DNA of 40,295 nt from an uncultured Pseudomonadales bacterium (GTDB taxonomy: Bacteria; Pseudomonadota; Gammaproteobacteria; Pseudomonadales; Balneatricaceae). Position numbers and translations under genes: made by a program. The stretch is from positions 1 through 40,295 of the forward strand of contig CALKFY010000050.1 of NCBI GenBank assembly GCA_938084925.1. The letters run 5' to 3'. The notes under the pieces were generated by a model. That model was not told where the DNA came from. It saw only the letters and a list, made by a program, of their open reading frames with translations, and did not search any database. This document shows positions 7,301 through 13,477 of this stretch, piece by piece. Every line of letters starts with the position of its first letter. The stretch's first letter is position 1.

Positions 7301-8494
7301 CTAAGTAACAAATTCGACACTAACCTCGGCAATAATTTTGGCTAGTAGCTCGCAGTCAGCCACATCAAAAGTTAGGGGCACTCGCATGTCCAAGGTCTTC
7401 TCCAACACCTTTAAAGTGTTAGGTAGATGCTGCGGTGCTAGGTAGCGCCAGCTATCGTAGCGACTGGTGAAGGCCTTAGGTTCAGCCTCACCAAACCACT
7501 TAAGCTCTACCCCGCGTTGGCCACAAGCTTGTACGAACTCAGGGATCTTGTTTGTTTCTATGCCTTGGGCTATAAACTGTATGGAGCTACCTACATAGTG
7601 CTCGTCGGCATGCCTAGTTGGCAGGTGTAGGCCAGGCACTTGACTTAGCTTGGCAAACAACAAATCATAGCGCTCATTCCAGCGGGCGCAGTTGGTATCT
7701 AGATTTGGCATCTGCGCCAAGGCTAAAGTTGCACGGAGGTTATCCATGCGTCCTGACATGTTGGCACTGGTATAACGCACCTTCTCAAATACTTCTGGGC
7801 TAGGGGCAGCACCATGGCGCTCATACAGCATATAGGAACCTGAGTGCATAATGGCCTTGGCCATCATTTCTTCATTGTCACTCACCAACAAGCCGCCCTC
7901 TCCAGTGTTCATGTGCTTGTAGGTTTGTAGGCTAAAAGCCGCCATAACACCAAAGTTACCAGAACGCTTGCCCTGCCACGAGCCCCCCATGGTGTGAGCG
8001 CAGTCTTCTAACACCTGTAGACCAAGTTCATCACATACGGCCATTAACGCTGTCATATCGGGGATATGGCCGCGCATCAGAGACAATACCAATACCTTGG
8101 CACCTGACTCTGTAGCCTTGCTTCGTAGGTCCTGCAAATCCAAATGGTAGTTGTCGTCGATTTCCACCAATACAGGTATGGCACCTACATTCACGATAGC
8201 CCCTGGCACCGGCGCCAAGGTGTAGCCATTGGTTAACACTCTGTCACCCTGCTGCACACCCATTGCACGCAAACCAATATGAATAGCATAACCACCGGAC
8301 GTACAGGCCAAACAATACTTGCTGCCTTGCCAAGCGGCATAGTCTTGTTCCAACTGAGAGGCTGCAGACAACTCATCGCCAATAGTGTTGTAGCGATGCA
8401 AACGGCCATTGCGCATAAGCTCTACAGCGGCTTCAATGCCCGCTTCTGGTATCGTTTCTTGCTGGGTAAATGGTTTGTTAAAGGTTAAGGCCAT
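7301..8494 (-). CDS. DegT/DnrJ/EryC1/StrS-family PLP-dependent enzyme
   Basis: Predicted 397-residue aspartate-aminotransferase-fold enzyme. The PLP-binding lysine is K193 (SLQTYKHMNTGEGG), the pyridine-binding Asp is D164 (VLEDCAHTMGG), and the NGYT segment near 89-92 and AFSLQ near 186-190 are family hallmarks. The reading frame stays open upstream to 8566, but only through a TTG start, and the ATG at 8494 (MALTFNKPFTQQ) gives a normal N-terminus. Family members make amino sugars for surface glycans or antibiotics, or act as dehydratases. No glycan genes accompany it here, so its role is open. It lies 89 bases downstream of a peroxiredoxin gene on the same strand. Confidence 0.8.
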   Translation of the reverse strand: MALTFNKPFTQQETIPEAGIEAAVELMRNGRLHRYNTIGDELSAASQLEQDYAAWQGSKYCLACTSGGYAIHIGLRAMGVQQGDRVLTNGYTLAPVPGAIVNVGAIPVLVEIDDNYHLDLQDLRSKATESGAKVLVLSLMRGHIPDMTALMAVCDELGLQVLEDCAHTMGGSWQGKRSGNFGVMAAFSLQTYKHMNTGEGGLLVSDNEEMMAKAIMHSGSYMLYERHGAAPSPEVFEKVRYTSANMSGRMDNLRATLALAQMPNLDTNCARWNERYDLLFAKLSQVPGLHLPTRHADEHYVGSSIQFIAQGIETNKIPEFVQACGQRGVELKWFGEAEPKAFTSRYDSWRYLAPQHLPNTLKVLEKTLDMRVPLTFDVADCELLAKIIAEVSVEFVT

Positions 8495-8583
8495 GACGAG
8501 TCCCATTGAAATTATTGTTGATGGCATATTACTCTGCTGGCACCAATCCGTTAGCGCCAGATGCAAACTAGCAACAGAGCCAA

Positions 8584-9066
8584 CTAGCTCCGTTTTAGGT
8601 AGTCCAGCATGGTTTGCGCATCGGACACCTCAAAGCCTTTGTCTTCTATAAACATCTTGTCAATCTTGCTATCACATACCAGCATGGAATAACGCTTGGA
8701 GCGCACGCCAAAACCAGCTTGGCTAAGATCTTGATCTAGGCCCATGGCGGTAGTGAATTGGGCATTGCCATCTGCTAGCATCTGTACCTTATTAGCACCC
8801 ACCTGCTCGCCCCACGCTTCCATTACCCAAGCATCGTTGACACTAAGGCAAATAACACGGTCAACACCGCATTGTTGCAATTCATCAAAAGCGGCTTCAA
8901 AGCCAGGCAGATGCTTATTCGAACAGGTCGGTGTATAGGCCGCAGGCACAGCGAAAAGCACCACGGTTTGCCCTGCAAATAGCTCTGCAGTAGTGTAGAC
9001 GCTGCTGTCACCAGCACGGCGCTCATAAAGGTTAACGGCAGGGACTTGTTGGCCGGTCATTGTCAT
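8584..9066 (-). CDS. Peroxiredoxin, Prx5/AHP1 type
   Basis: 160-residue thiol peroxidase reducing hydrogen peroxide and alkyl hydroperoxides. The peroxidatic cysteine is C48 in the motif PAAYTPTCSNKHLPG, which is the PxxxTxxC signature with the Prx5-type surroundings. Other cysteines at 66 (LQQCGV), 73 (VICLSV) and near 131 (MLVCDS) are possible resolving thiols; many Prx5 proteins of this type use glutaredoxin or thioredoxin. There is no fused glutaredoxin domain. Two ATGs six bases apart start the ORF, preceded by a GAGAGAG stretch. It is divergent from the crotonase-family gene, with a 122-base shared promoter region. Confidence 0.9.
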   Translation of the reverse strand: MTMTGQQVPAVNLYERRAGDSSVYTTAELFAGQTVVLFAVPAAYTPTCSNKHLPGFEAAFDELQQCGVDRVICLSVNDAWVMEAWGEQVGANKVQMLADGNAQFTTAMGLDQDLSQAGFGVRSKRYSMLVCDSKIDKMFIEDKGFEVSDAQTMLDYLKRS

Positions 9067-9130
9067 GGTGATTACTCTCTCAATTGATGTTATGGATATT
9101 AGTCTTATGCTGACCTAAATTAGTATATTC

Positions 9131-9163
9131 GTGTTGTTTCTGGAGTTATAGTTATAACAACAC
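9131..9163. promoter_or_regulatory. Nested inverted repeat in a divergent promoter region
   Basis: Perfect arms GTGTTGTT (9131-9138) and AACAACAC (9156-9163) enclose a second palindrome, GTTATA-GT-TATAAC at 9145-9158. The site lies between the peroxiredoxin and crotonase-family genes, 25 bases before the latter's ATG. It is a plausible operator or a 5'-leader hairpin; no regulator can be named. Confidence 0.4.
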
Positions 9164-9188
9164 AAAGCTGACAAAGGCAGAAAGAATT

Positions 9189-9965
9189 ATGACACAAGCC
9201 GACGACTACTTGTTAATTGAAGAACACGGGCAATGGATCGAACTCACCCTTAATCGACCTGATAGTTTTAACGCCCTTTCCGAGGGCATGCTACACGCCC
9301 TGCAGCACGCTATCCATGACATCACCCTGCGTGACGATCTAAGTTGCGTCATTATCAAAGCCAAGGGCAGAGCTTTTTGTGCCGGGCATGATTTGAAAGA
9401 AATGCGCGCTAACGTCAACGACAAGTACTATCACCAACTATTCCATCAGTGCAGCATGTTTATGCAGAGCATCATTGAACTGCCAATACCCGTGATTGCC
9501 GAAGTACAAGGAGTCGCCACAGCCGCCGGATGCCAGCTCGTTGCCACCTGTGACCTTGCCGTTGCCTCCAGCAAGGCACGCTTTGCTGTGTCTGGCATTA
9601 ACCTTGGTTTGTTCTGCTCCACCCCAGCGGTAGCATTGAGTCGTAATATGAGCAAGAAACATGCCTTAGAGATGCTGTTAACAGGTGAATTTATCAGTGC
9701 CGAAGAAGCCCAGCAAAAAGGCTTAATCAACCGCATCGCTGCTCCTGAAGAATTAACGGATGCTAGCCGCAACTTGGCAGCGACCATATGTAACAAATTA
9801 CCCGTAGCGGTAAAAACAGGCAAGGCTATGTTTTACCCACAGCTAGCAAAGCCGATCAACGAGGCTTATGACCTGGCTACTGATTACATGGTTAACAACC
9901 TTATGGACGATAACACTCAGGCCGCCATTGCCGCCTTTACTGAAAAGAAAAAACCCCAAAGCTAA
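9189..9965 (+). CDS. Crotonase-superfamily protein, ECHDC3-like
   Basis: 258-residue enoyl-CoA hydratase/isomerase-fold protein. The oxyanion-hole segments are present: FCAGHDLKE at 63-71 and GVATAAGCQL near 108-117. It closely resembles mammalian ECHDC3 and its bacterial relatives, including the GLFCSTPAVAL segment near 140-150. The two glutamates that catalyse hydration in classical enoyl-CoA hydratase are missing: Q116 stands at the first position and G136 at the second. It is therefore unlikely to be an ordinary beta-oxidation hydratase, although it probably still binds a CoA ester. No other beta-oxidation genes are nearby. The last codons (KKKPQS) lie inside a transcription terminator of the opposite strand. 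Confidence 0.8.
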   Translation: MTQADDYLLIEEHGQWIELTLNRPDSFNALSEGMLHALQHAIHDITLRDDLSCVIIKAKGRAFCAGHDLKEMRANVNDKYYHQLFHQCSMFMQSIIELPIPVIAEVQGVATAAGCQLVATCDLAVASSKARFAVSGINLGLFCSTPAVALSRNMSKKHALEMLLTGEFISAEEAQQKGLINRIAAPEELTDASRNLAATICNKLPVAVKTGKAMFYPQLAKPINEAYDLATDYMVNNLMDDNTQAAIAAFTEKKKPQS

Positions 9966-9976
9966 ACGCTTTGGGG
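9943..9976 (-). terminator. Rho-independent terminator for a minus-strand transcript
   Basis: Stem CCCCAAAGC / GCTTTGGGG (9954-9962 and 9968-9976) with a five-base loop. Read on the minus strand it is followed by TTTTTTCTTTT, a full U-tract; on the plus strand there is none. It therefore ends a transcript coming from the right (10187 side) and overlaps the 3' end of the crotonase gene. Confidence 0.8.
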
Positions 9977-9981
9977 CAAAG

Positions 9982-10029
9982 GTTCTTAGGTGATTTATAA
10001 CAATCCAGCTTTATAAATCATCTAAGAAC
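9982..10029 (-). ncRNA. Long hairpin in a probable minus-strand leader/sRNA-like transcript
   Basis: Arms of 19 bases at 9982-10000 and 10011-10029 pair with only one mismatch in DNA, around a 10-base loop. It stands directly before the minus-strand terminator. Two smaller hairpins lie upstream on the same strand (CTGTCT-CC-AGACAG and ACACC/GGTGT, about 10044-10092). Together with the mini-ORF at 10107-10187 they suggest a structured RNA of under 300 bases. I recognise no known riboswitch or sRNA family. Confidence 0.4.
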
Positions 10030-10106
10030 AGCGCCCTGCCCGGCTGCTGTCTCCAGACAGATACACCCTTGGAGAAACGGTGTGATAAAAGTGAATGACT
10101 GTATGA

Positions 10107-10187
10107 CTACAAAGTAATTGTACCCATCATCTGTGTTCCCAACACAATTAGTCCGGCTGCCCAAAAAGACCACTTTAGAGTTTCCAT
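10107..10187 (-). CDS. Mini-ORF encoding a 26-residue hydrophobic peptide
   Basis: ORF of 26 residues beginning METLKWSFWAAGLIVLG and ending GTITL. It has an AAGGTGAG ribosome-binding site about five bases before the ATG. Residues 6-26 are almost entirely hydrophobic, as expected for a single-pass membrane peptide. An in-frame ATG five codons upstream (10202) exists but has no ribosome-binding site. Upstream on the same strand is a perfect 8-bp hairpin (GCTTGCTG / CAGCAAGC, about 10207-10230), and downstream are further hairpins and a terminator. Function is unknown; it could be a toxin-like or transporter-modulating peptide, or an accidental frame. Confidence 0.45.
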   Translation of the reverse strand: METLKWSFWAAGLIVLGTQMMGTITL

Positions 10188-10337
10188 AACACTCACCTTC
10201 ATTGTTGCTTGCTGCATGTTTACAGCAAGCGCTTGTTTAAGTGGGATCTATTGCACCACAAAATACTGAAGTCATAGTGGATGCATAATGGAGATATAGT
10301 GAAGCTTTTATAAATTCTTTTTTTTTACTTCTTACTA

Positions 10338-10366
10338 TTGACACTTCGTATACCAAAGATTAAATT
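10338..10366 (+). promoter_or_regulatory. Sigma70 promoter of the P450 cluster
   Basis: A consensus -35 box TTGACA (10338-10343), a 17-base spacer, and a -10 box TAAATT (10361-10366, 4 of 6). An A/T-rich tract just upstream of the -35 could act as an UP element. The start site would fall near 10373, inside the palindrome at 10364-10383, giving a leader of about 36 bases. Confidence 0.7.
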
Positions 10367-10383
10367 GTTCGGCACCGAACGAT
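10364..10383. promoter_or_regulatory. Operator-like palindrome over the P450 start site
   Basis: ATTGTTCGG-CA-CCGAACGAT: two 9-base arms with 8 of 9 complementary positions and a two-base centre. It overlaps the end of the -10 box and the predicted start site, the position expected of a repressor site. The MarR-family protein encoded at 14695-15192 is one candidate, but no similar site is seen in front of its own gene. Confidence 0.6.
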
Positions 10384-10408
10384 AATACTAACACACGGTC
10401 ATCCTCCT

Positions 10409-11665
10409 ATGAATCAAGATGCTTATGCTGATTTAACCAGCCACGATACCTTTACCAAAGGTTTCCCAGCGGCCACTTTTAAACGCCTGCGCGATGAAGA
10501 CCCCTGTGCTTGGATCGAAGAAACCGACGGCGGCAAGGGCTTTTGGGCTATCACTCGTTACGAAGATATCAAAGAGCTCAACCGCAAGCCGCACATCTTT
10601 AGTTCTGCTAAGGGTATTCGTTTAGAAGAACAGTCCGAAGAAGAATACTTGGCGCGCCGTACGTTTCAGGAGACAGATCCACCAGAACACACGCGCCAAC
10701 GCATGATTTTACACCGCGCCTTTTCCCACAAGATGATCGCCAAATACGAAGACCTAGTACGTGAACTAGCATGCGATGTTTGTGATACGGCATTGCAAGG
10801 CAATCAAGTTGACGTGGTAAAGGAAATTGCCCGTAAACTGCCAATGCGTATGCTAGGTCGCGTGCTAGGCACACCGGACGAAGACGGCGAATGGTTGGTA
10901 GACAAAGGCGACGAACTGATTGCTAACTCGGACCCGGAGTTCACCGATCATGTCATCGACCAAGTAGATACGGACGAATACCGTTTAATGCCCTTTCGCT
11001 CCCCTGCTGGTAAAGACATTTACGATTACGCTAAAAAGCAAATGGTAGAACGCCTGCATACCAAAATGGACGACGTACTGTCTTTGTTGTTGGAGCCTAA
11101 CAAGGACGGCGACGTACTAAGCGAACTAGAATTTAAGAATTTCTTTGCTCTAGCCGTTGCCGCAGGCAACGACACCACGCGTTATAGCCTAGCTATGTCC
11201 ATGTATCACCTGTCCAACCAGCCAGAGCTAATCAACCAGCTTAAAGGCAAGGCCGACGACGACCCAATTTGGGATACCGCTGTGGAAGAATTTATCCGCT
11301 ACGCTGCACCAACCCTACACTTCCGTCGTACGGCTTTAGAAGACTACAAATTGCACGGCAAAACCATCAAAGCTGGTGACAAGGTTGTGCTTTGGTTTAC
11401 CTCTGGTAACTTCGATGAACGTCAATTCGAGACCCCAGAAAATATCAACATAACCCGCTCGCCAAACCAACATATGGCCTTTGGCCAAGGTGGTCCTCAC
11501 GCCTGCTTGGGTATGTGGCTAGCACGTTTAGAAGTAAAAGTGACGTTGCAAGAATTGCTAAGACGCGTAGACACAATGGAGCAAGCAGCGCCAGAAAAGT
11601 ACCTGCGTTCCAACTTTATTCGCGGCATAAAATCACTTGTGGTACGCTTCGATAAAGCTGCCTAA
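10409..11665 (+). CDS. Cytochrome P450 (bacterial class I type)
   Basis: 418-residue soluble P450. The heme-ligating cysteine is C366 in AFGQGGPHACLG, the K-helix ExxR is E294-R297 (EEFIR), the I-helix oxygen-activation motif is AGNDTTR at 252-258, and the C-helix region has DPPEHTRQR at 90-98. The heme-loop Phe is eight residues before the Cys, one more than in the textbook motif; the same spacing is found in CYP125-type enzymes, which also share the GN(D/E)TTR I-helix. It uses a ferredoxin and reductase, and both are encoded downstream. Followed after 35 bases by a glutamine-synthetase-like gene, which points to an amine-containing substrate. The leader lacks a Shine-Dalgarno sequence and instead has CATCCTCCT right before the ATG. 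Confidence 0.92.
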   Translation: MNQDAYADLTSHDTFTKGFPAATFKRLRDEDPCAWIEETDGGKGFWAITRYEDIKELNRKPHIFSSAKGIRLEEQSEEEYLARRTFQETDPPEHTRQRMILHRAFSHKMIAKYEDLVRELACDVCDTALQGNQVDVVKEIARKLPMRMLGRVLGTPDEDGEWLVDKGDELIANSDPEFTDHVIDQVDTDEYRLMPFRSPAGKDIYDYAKKQMVERLHTKMDDVLSLLLEPNKDGDVLSELEFKNFFALAVAAGNDTTRYSLAMSMYHLSNQPELINQLKGKADDDPIWDTAVEEFIRYAAPTLHFRRTALEDYKLHGKTIKAGDKVVLWFTSGNFDERQFETPENINITRSPNQHMAFGQGGPHACLGMWLARLEVKVTLQELLRRVDTMEQAAPEKYLRSNFIRGIKSLVVRFDKAA

Positions 11666-11700
11666 TTGTTTAAAAATAATAGTAATAAGAGAGTAACACA

Positions 11701-12999
11701 ATGACTGACTTTCGACGTATCCGCACCATCTATGCAGACCATCTGGGTCTAGCCCGTGGTAAATATCAACCTGCGGCTACGGCAGCTGGTGGCGAAGCCC
11801 GTTTTTGCCAAACCGCCTATGGTTTGACCTTTGACCGCGACTTACTGCCTGTAGAAGGTAGCGGTTTGCTAACCGGCTTACCGGATATGGTTGGCCACTT
11901 TAAAGCTAGTGATGTGCGTGCTGGATGGGAAGCTGATACAGGCATTGCCATTGTTGACCTTACCGACGGCAAGGGCAACCCTATTGCCGTTAACGGCCGT
12001 AATGCTCTCAAGCGTGCCCTAGCTGCTTACGCTGAATTGGGTCTTACGGTAAACGTTGGTGTAGAACTAGAAGCCTTTGTCTTTGAAAGAGACGAAGACG
12101 GCAAATGGGTACCTTATGACACCCCTGGAGCCTACGTATATGGCGCAGGTGTAGGTGTAGATCCAGCAGGCCTTATTGACCAAGTATGGAACCAAGCCGA
12201 AGCCATGGGTATTGAGCTTGAATCCTTCAATTCCGAATTTGACTGCTCTCAGTTTGAAATGACTTTGCGTTATGGCGAAGCCATGGCGGCCATTGATGAC
12301 TTGTTGCTATTCAAGACTATGGCCAAGGAAATCTATGCCGAAAACGGTTACCTATTGAGCTTTATGCCCAAGCCAATTAGTGACCGTGGCGGTAGCGGTT
12401 TGCATATCAACTTTAGCTTTAACGACTCTGATGGCAACAACGTTATCAACGACACTAGTGCCGAAGATGGCTTGTCCAAGCTATGCAAGCAAGCCATTGC
12501 TGGTTTGATTCAACACCACGAAGGCCTAGCCGGTATCATGGCACCAACGGTCAATTCCTACCGTCGTTTGCAACCTGCCAGTCTTTCCGGTTACTGGGCC
12601 AACTGGGGTTACGACCACCGTGGTGTTACTACTCGTATCCCTGATGAACGTGGCAAAGCCGCACGTATTGAATTCCGCATGGGTGACTGTGCTGTCAACG
12701 TTTATACGGCGACTGCGGCAACCCTGCAAGCCGCCTTACTAGGTATACAAAATGACTATGACTTGCCAGCTGCCGAAGAACTCGATTGCCTTGAGTCACA
12801 AAGCACCGAGCGTCACACACCCGATGACCTAGGCGCCGCAATGCAAGCTTTAATGGCTGACACTGTGTTAACGCAGGCTATTGGCCAAGAATTAGTGGAT
12901 AACCATGTTGGAATTAAAACGCAAGAATGGGAAAACTACCTGGCCTTTATAAGCCAAACTTCACAATGGGAAACGGATTTCTACCTGAATTTTGTATAA
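11701..12999 (+). CDS. Glutamine synthetase-like gamma-glutamyl-amine ligase
   Basis: 432-residue glutamine-synthetase-fold ligase. Metal and substrate residues typical of the family are visible: E122 and E124 (VELEAF), E179/E186 (SEFDCSQFE), H235 (GSGLHINFSF), and the glutamate/ATP-binding PTVNSYRRLQP (283-292) and ARIEFRMGD (321-329) segments. The ammonium-site motif DGSS of true glutamine synthetases is absent; the equivalent region reads YGLTFDRDLLPVEGSG. This argues for an amine rather than ammonia as co-substrate, as in IpuC, PuuA or gamma-glutamylanilide synthetase. The N-terminal beta-grasp domain is short. Y353 lies in NDYDLPAAEE, resembling the adenylylation site of enteric GlnA. 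An AAGAGAG ribosome-binding site precedes the ATG. It is co-transcribed with the P450 and followed by a terminator-like repeat. Confidence 0.82.
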   Translation: MTDFRRIRTIYADHLGLARGKYQPAATAAGGEARFCQTAYGLTFDRDLLPVEGSGLLTGLPDMVGHFKASDVRAGWEADTGIAIVDLTDGKGNPIAVNGRNALKRALAAYAELGLTVNVGVELEAFVFERDEDGKWVPYDTPGAYVYGAGVGVDPAGLIDQVWNQAEAMGIELESFNSEFDCSQFEMTLRYGEAMAAIDDLLLFKTMAKEIYAENGYLLSFMPKPISDRGGSGLHINFSFNDSDGNNVINDTSAEDGLSKLCKQAIAGLIQHHEGLAGIMAPTVNSYRRLQPASLSGYWANWGYDHRGVTTRIPDERGKAARIEFRMGDCAVNVYTATAATLQAALLGIQNDYDLPAAEELDCLESQSTERHTPDDLGAAMQALMADTVLTQAIGQELVDNHVGIKTQEWENYLAFISQTSQWETDFYLNFV

Positions 13000-13013
13000 T
13001 CGCGTAAAAACTA

Positions 13014-13041
13014 TTGACCCAGATGGGGCATTCTTTACAAT
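13014..13041 (+). promoter_or_regulatory. Sigma70 promoter of the ferredoxin gene
   Basis: TTGACC (13014-13019), a 16-base spacer and TACAAT (13036-13041): each box matches consensus at 5 of 6 positions. The start site would lie near 13048, about 30 bases before the ferredoxin ATG. The promoter overlaps the inverted repeat at 13021-13056. Confidence 0.55.
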
Positions 13042-13056
13042 CACCCCATCTTTTTA
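13021..13056 (+). terminator. Terminator-like hairpin after the ligase gene
   Basis: Perfect arms AGATGGGG (13021-13028) and CCCCATCT (13044-13051) around a 15-base loop, followed by TTTTT. It lies 21 bases after the ligase stop and overlaps the ferredoxin promoter, so it could act both as terminator and as an operator-like element. Confidence 0.6.
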
Positions 13057-13077
13057 AAACTGTTTCTGGAAATTAAC

Positions 13078-13392
13078 ATGACACAAGTTACTTTTACTCA
13101 AGCTGATGGTTCTCAAGTATCAGTTGAAGCTAACAACGGCGAACACCTAATGAAGCTTGCCTTAGACAATGGCGTAGAAGGAATCACTGGTGCCTGCGGT
13201 GGTTCTTGCATGTGTGCAACCTGCCACGTTACTGTTGATAGCGTTACTGGTGAACTAGCTGGCCCAGGTGAAATGGAAGCCGAAATCCTAGATATGGAAG
13301 TGGACGAACCACAAGAAACTAGCCGTTTATGCTGCCAAGTATTTGTATCTAGCGACATCGATTCTATCAATGTCACTGTACAAGAAGGTTAA
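13078..13392 (+). CDS. [2Fe-2S] ferredoxin, adrenodoxin/putidaredoxin type
   Basis: 104-residue electron carrier. Cluster ligands follow the adrenodoxin pattern C-x5-C-x2-C...C: C40, C46, C49 (GACGGSCMCATCH) and C85 (SRLCCQV). Two additional cysteines, C44 and C84, sit next to ligands. The central acidic segment GEMEAEILDMEVDEPQETSR is the usual docking surface for reductase and P450. It delivers electrons one at a time to the P450 from the reductase encoded next. The gene is bounded by its own promoter upstream and a strong terminator downstream, so it may be expressed at a different level from its partners. Confidence 0.93.
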   Translation: MTQVTFTQADGSQVSVEANNGEHLMKLALDNGVEGITGACGGSCMCATCHVTVDSVTGELAGPGEMEAEILDMEVDEPQETSRLCCQVFVSSDIDSINVTVQEG

Positions 13393-13414
13393 ACTAGAGC
13401 CTAAGTTACAAACT

Positions 13415-13440
13415 AAAAGGCCTCATGCGAGGCCTTTTTT
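13415..13440 (+). terminator. Rho-independent terminator after the ferredoxin gene
   Basis: Perfect 10-base stem AAAAGGCCTC / GAGGCCTTTT with the four-base loop ATGC, running into a T-tract. Strong by eye. It separates the ferredoxin from the reductase gene that begins 38 bases later, so the reductase depends on readthrough or on a promoter I cannot identify. Confidence 0.85.
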
Positions 13441-13477
13441 AATGACACAAATCTAAATAAGATCAAAGGAAGCAAAC

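Larger units (their letters stand above)
9977..10408. other. 432-base region without a large gene
   Basis: The stretch between the crotonase and P450 genes holds, from left to right: the 19-base hairpin, two small hairpins, the minus-strand mini-ORF with its 5' hairpin, a palindrome CAAGCGCTTG near 10227, and a T-rich tract (about 10308-10337). The P450 promoter then follows at 10338-10383. No tRNA or other recognised RNA gene is seen. Confidence 0.7.

Noticed and set aside
9982-10029. 19-base inverted repeat as insertion-sequence ends
   Set aside because: The arms are only 10 bases apart, there is no transposase and no target duplication; a transcript hairpin explains it better.
9982-10100. 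Known riboswitch (glycine, guanidine, cobalamin classes considered)
   Set aside because: None of the conserved cores of these classes can be found on either strand.
10345-10356. FadR/GntR-type operator around GTATAC in the P450 promoter spacer
   Set aside because: Only the six-base core is symmetrical; the flanks do not match, and no GntR gene is nearby.
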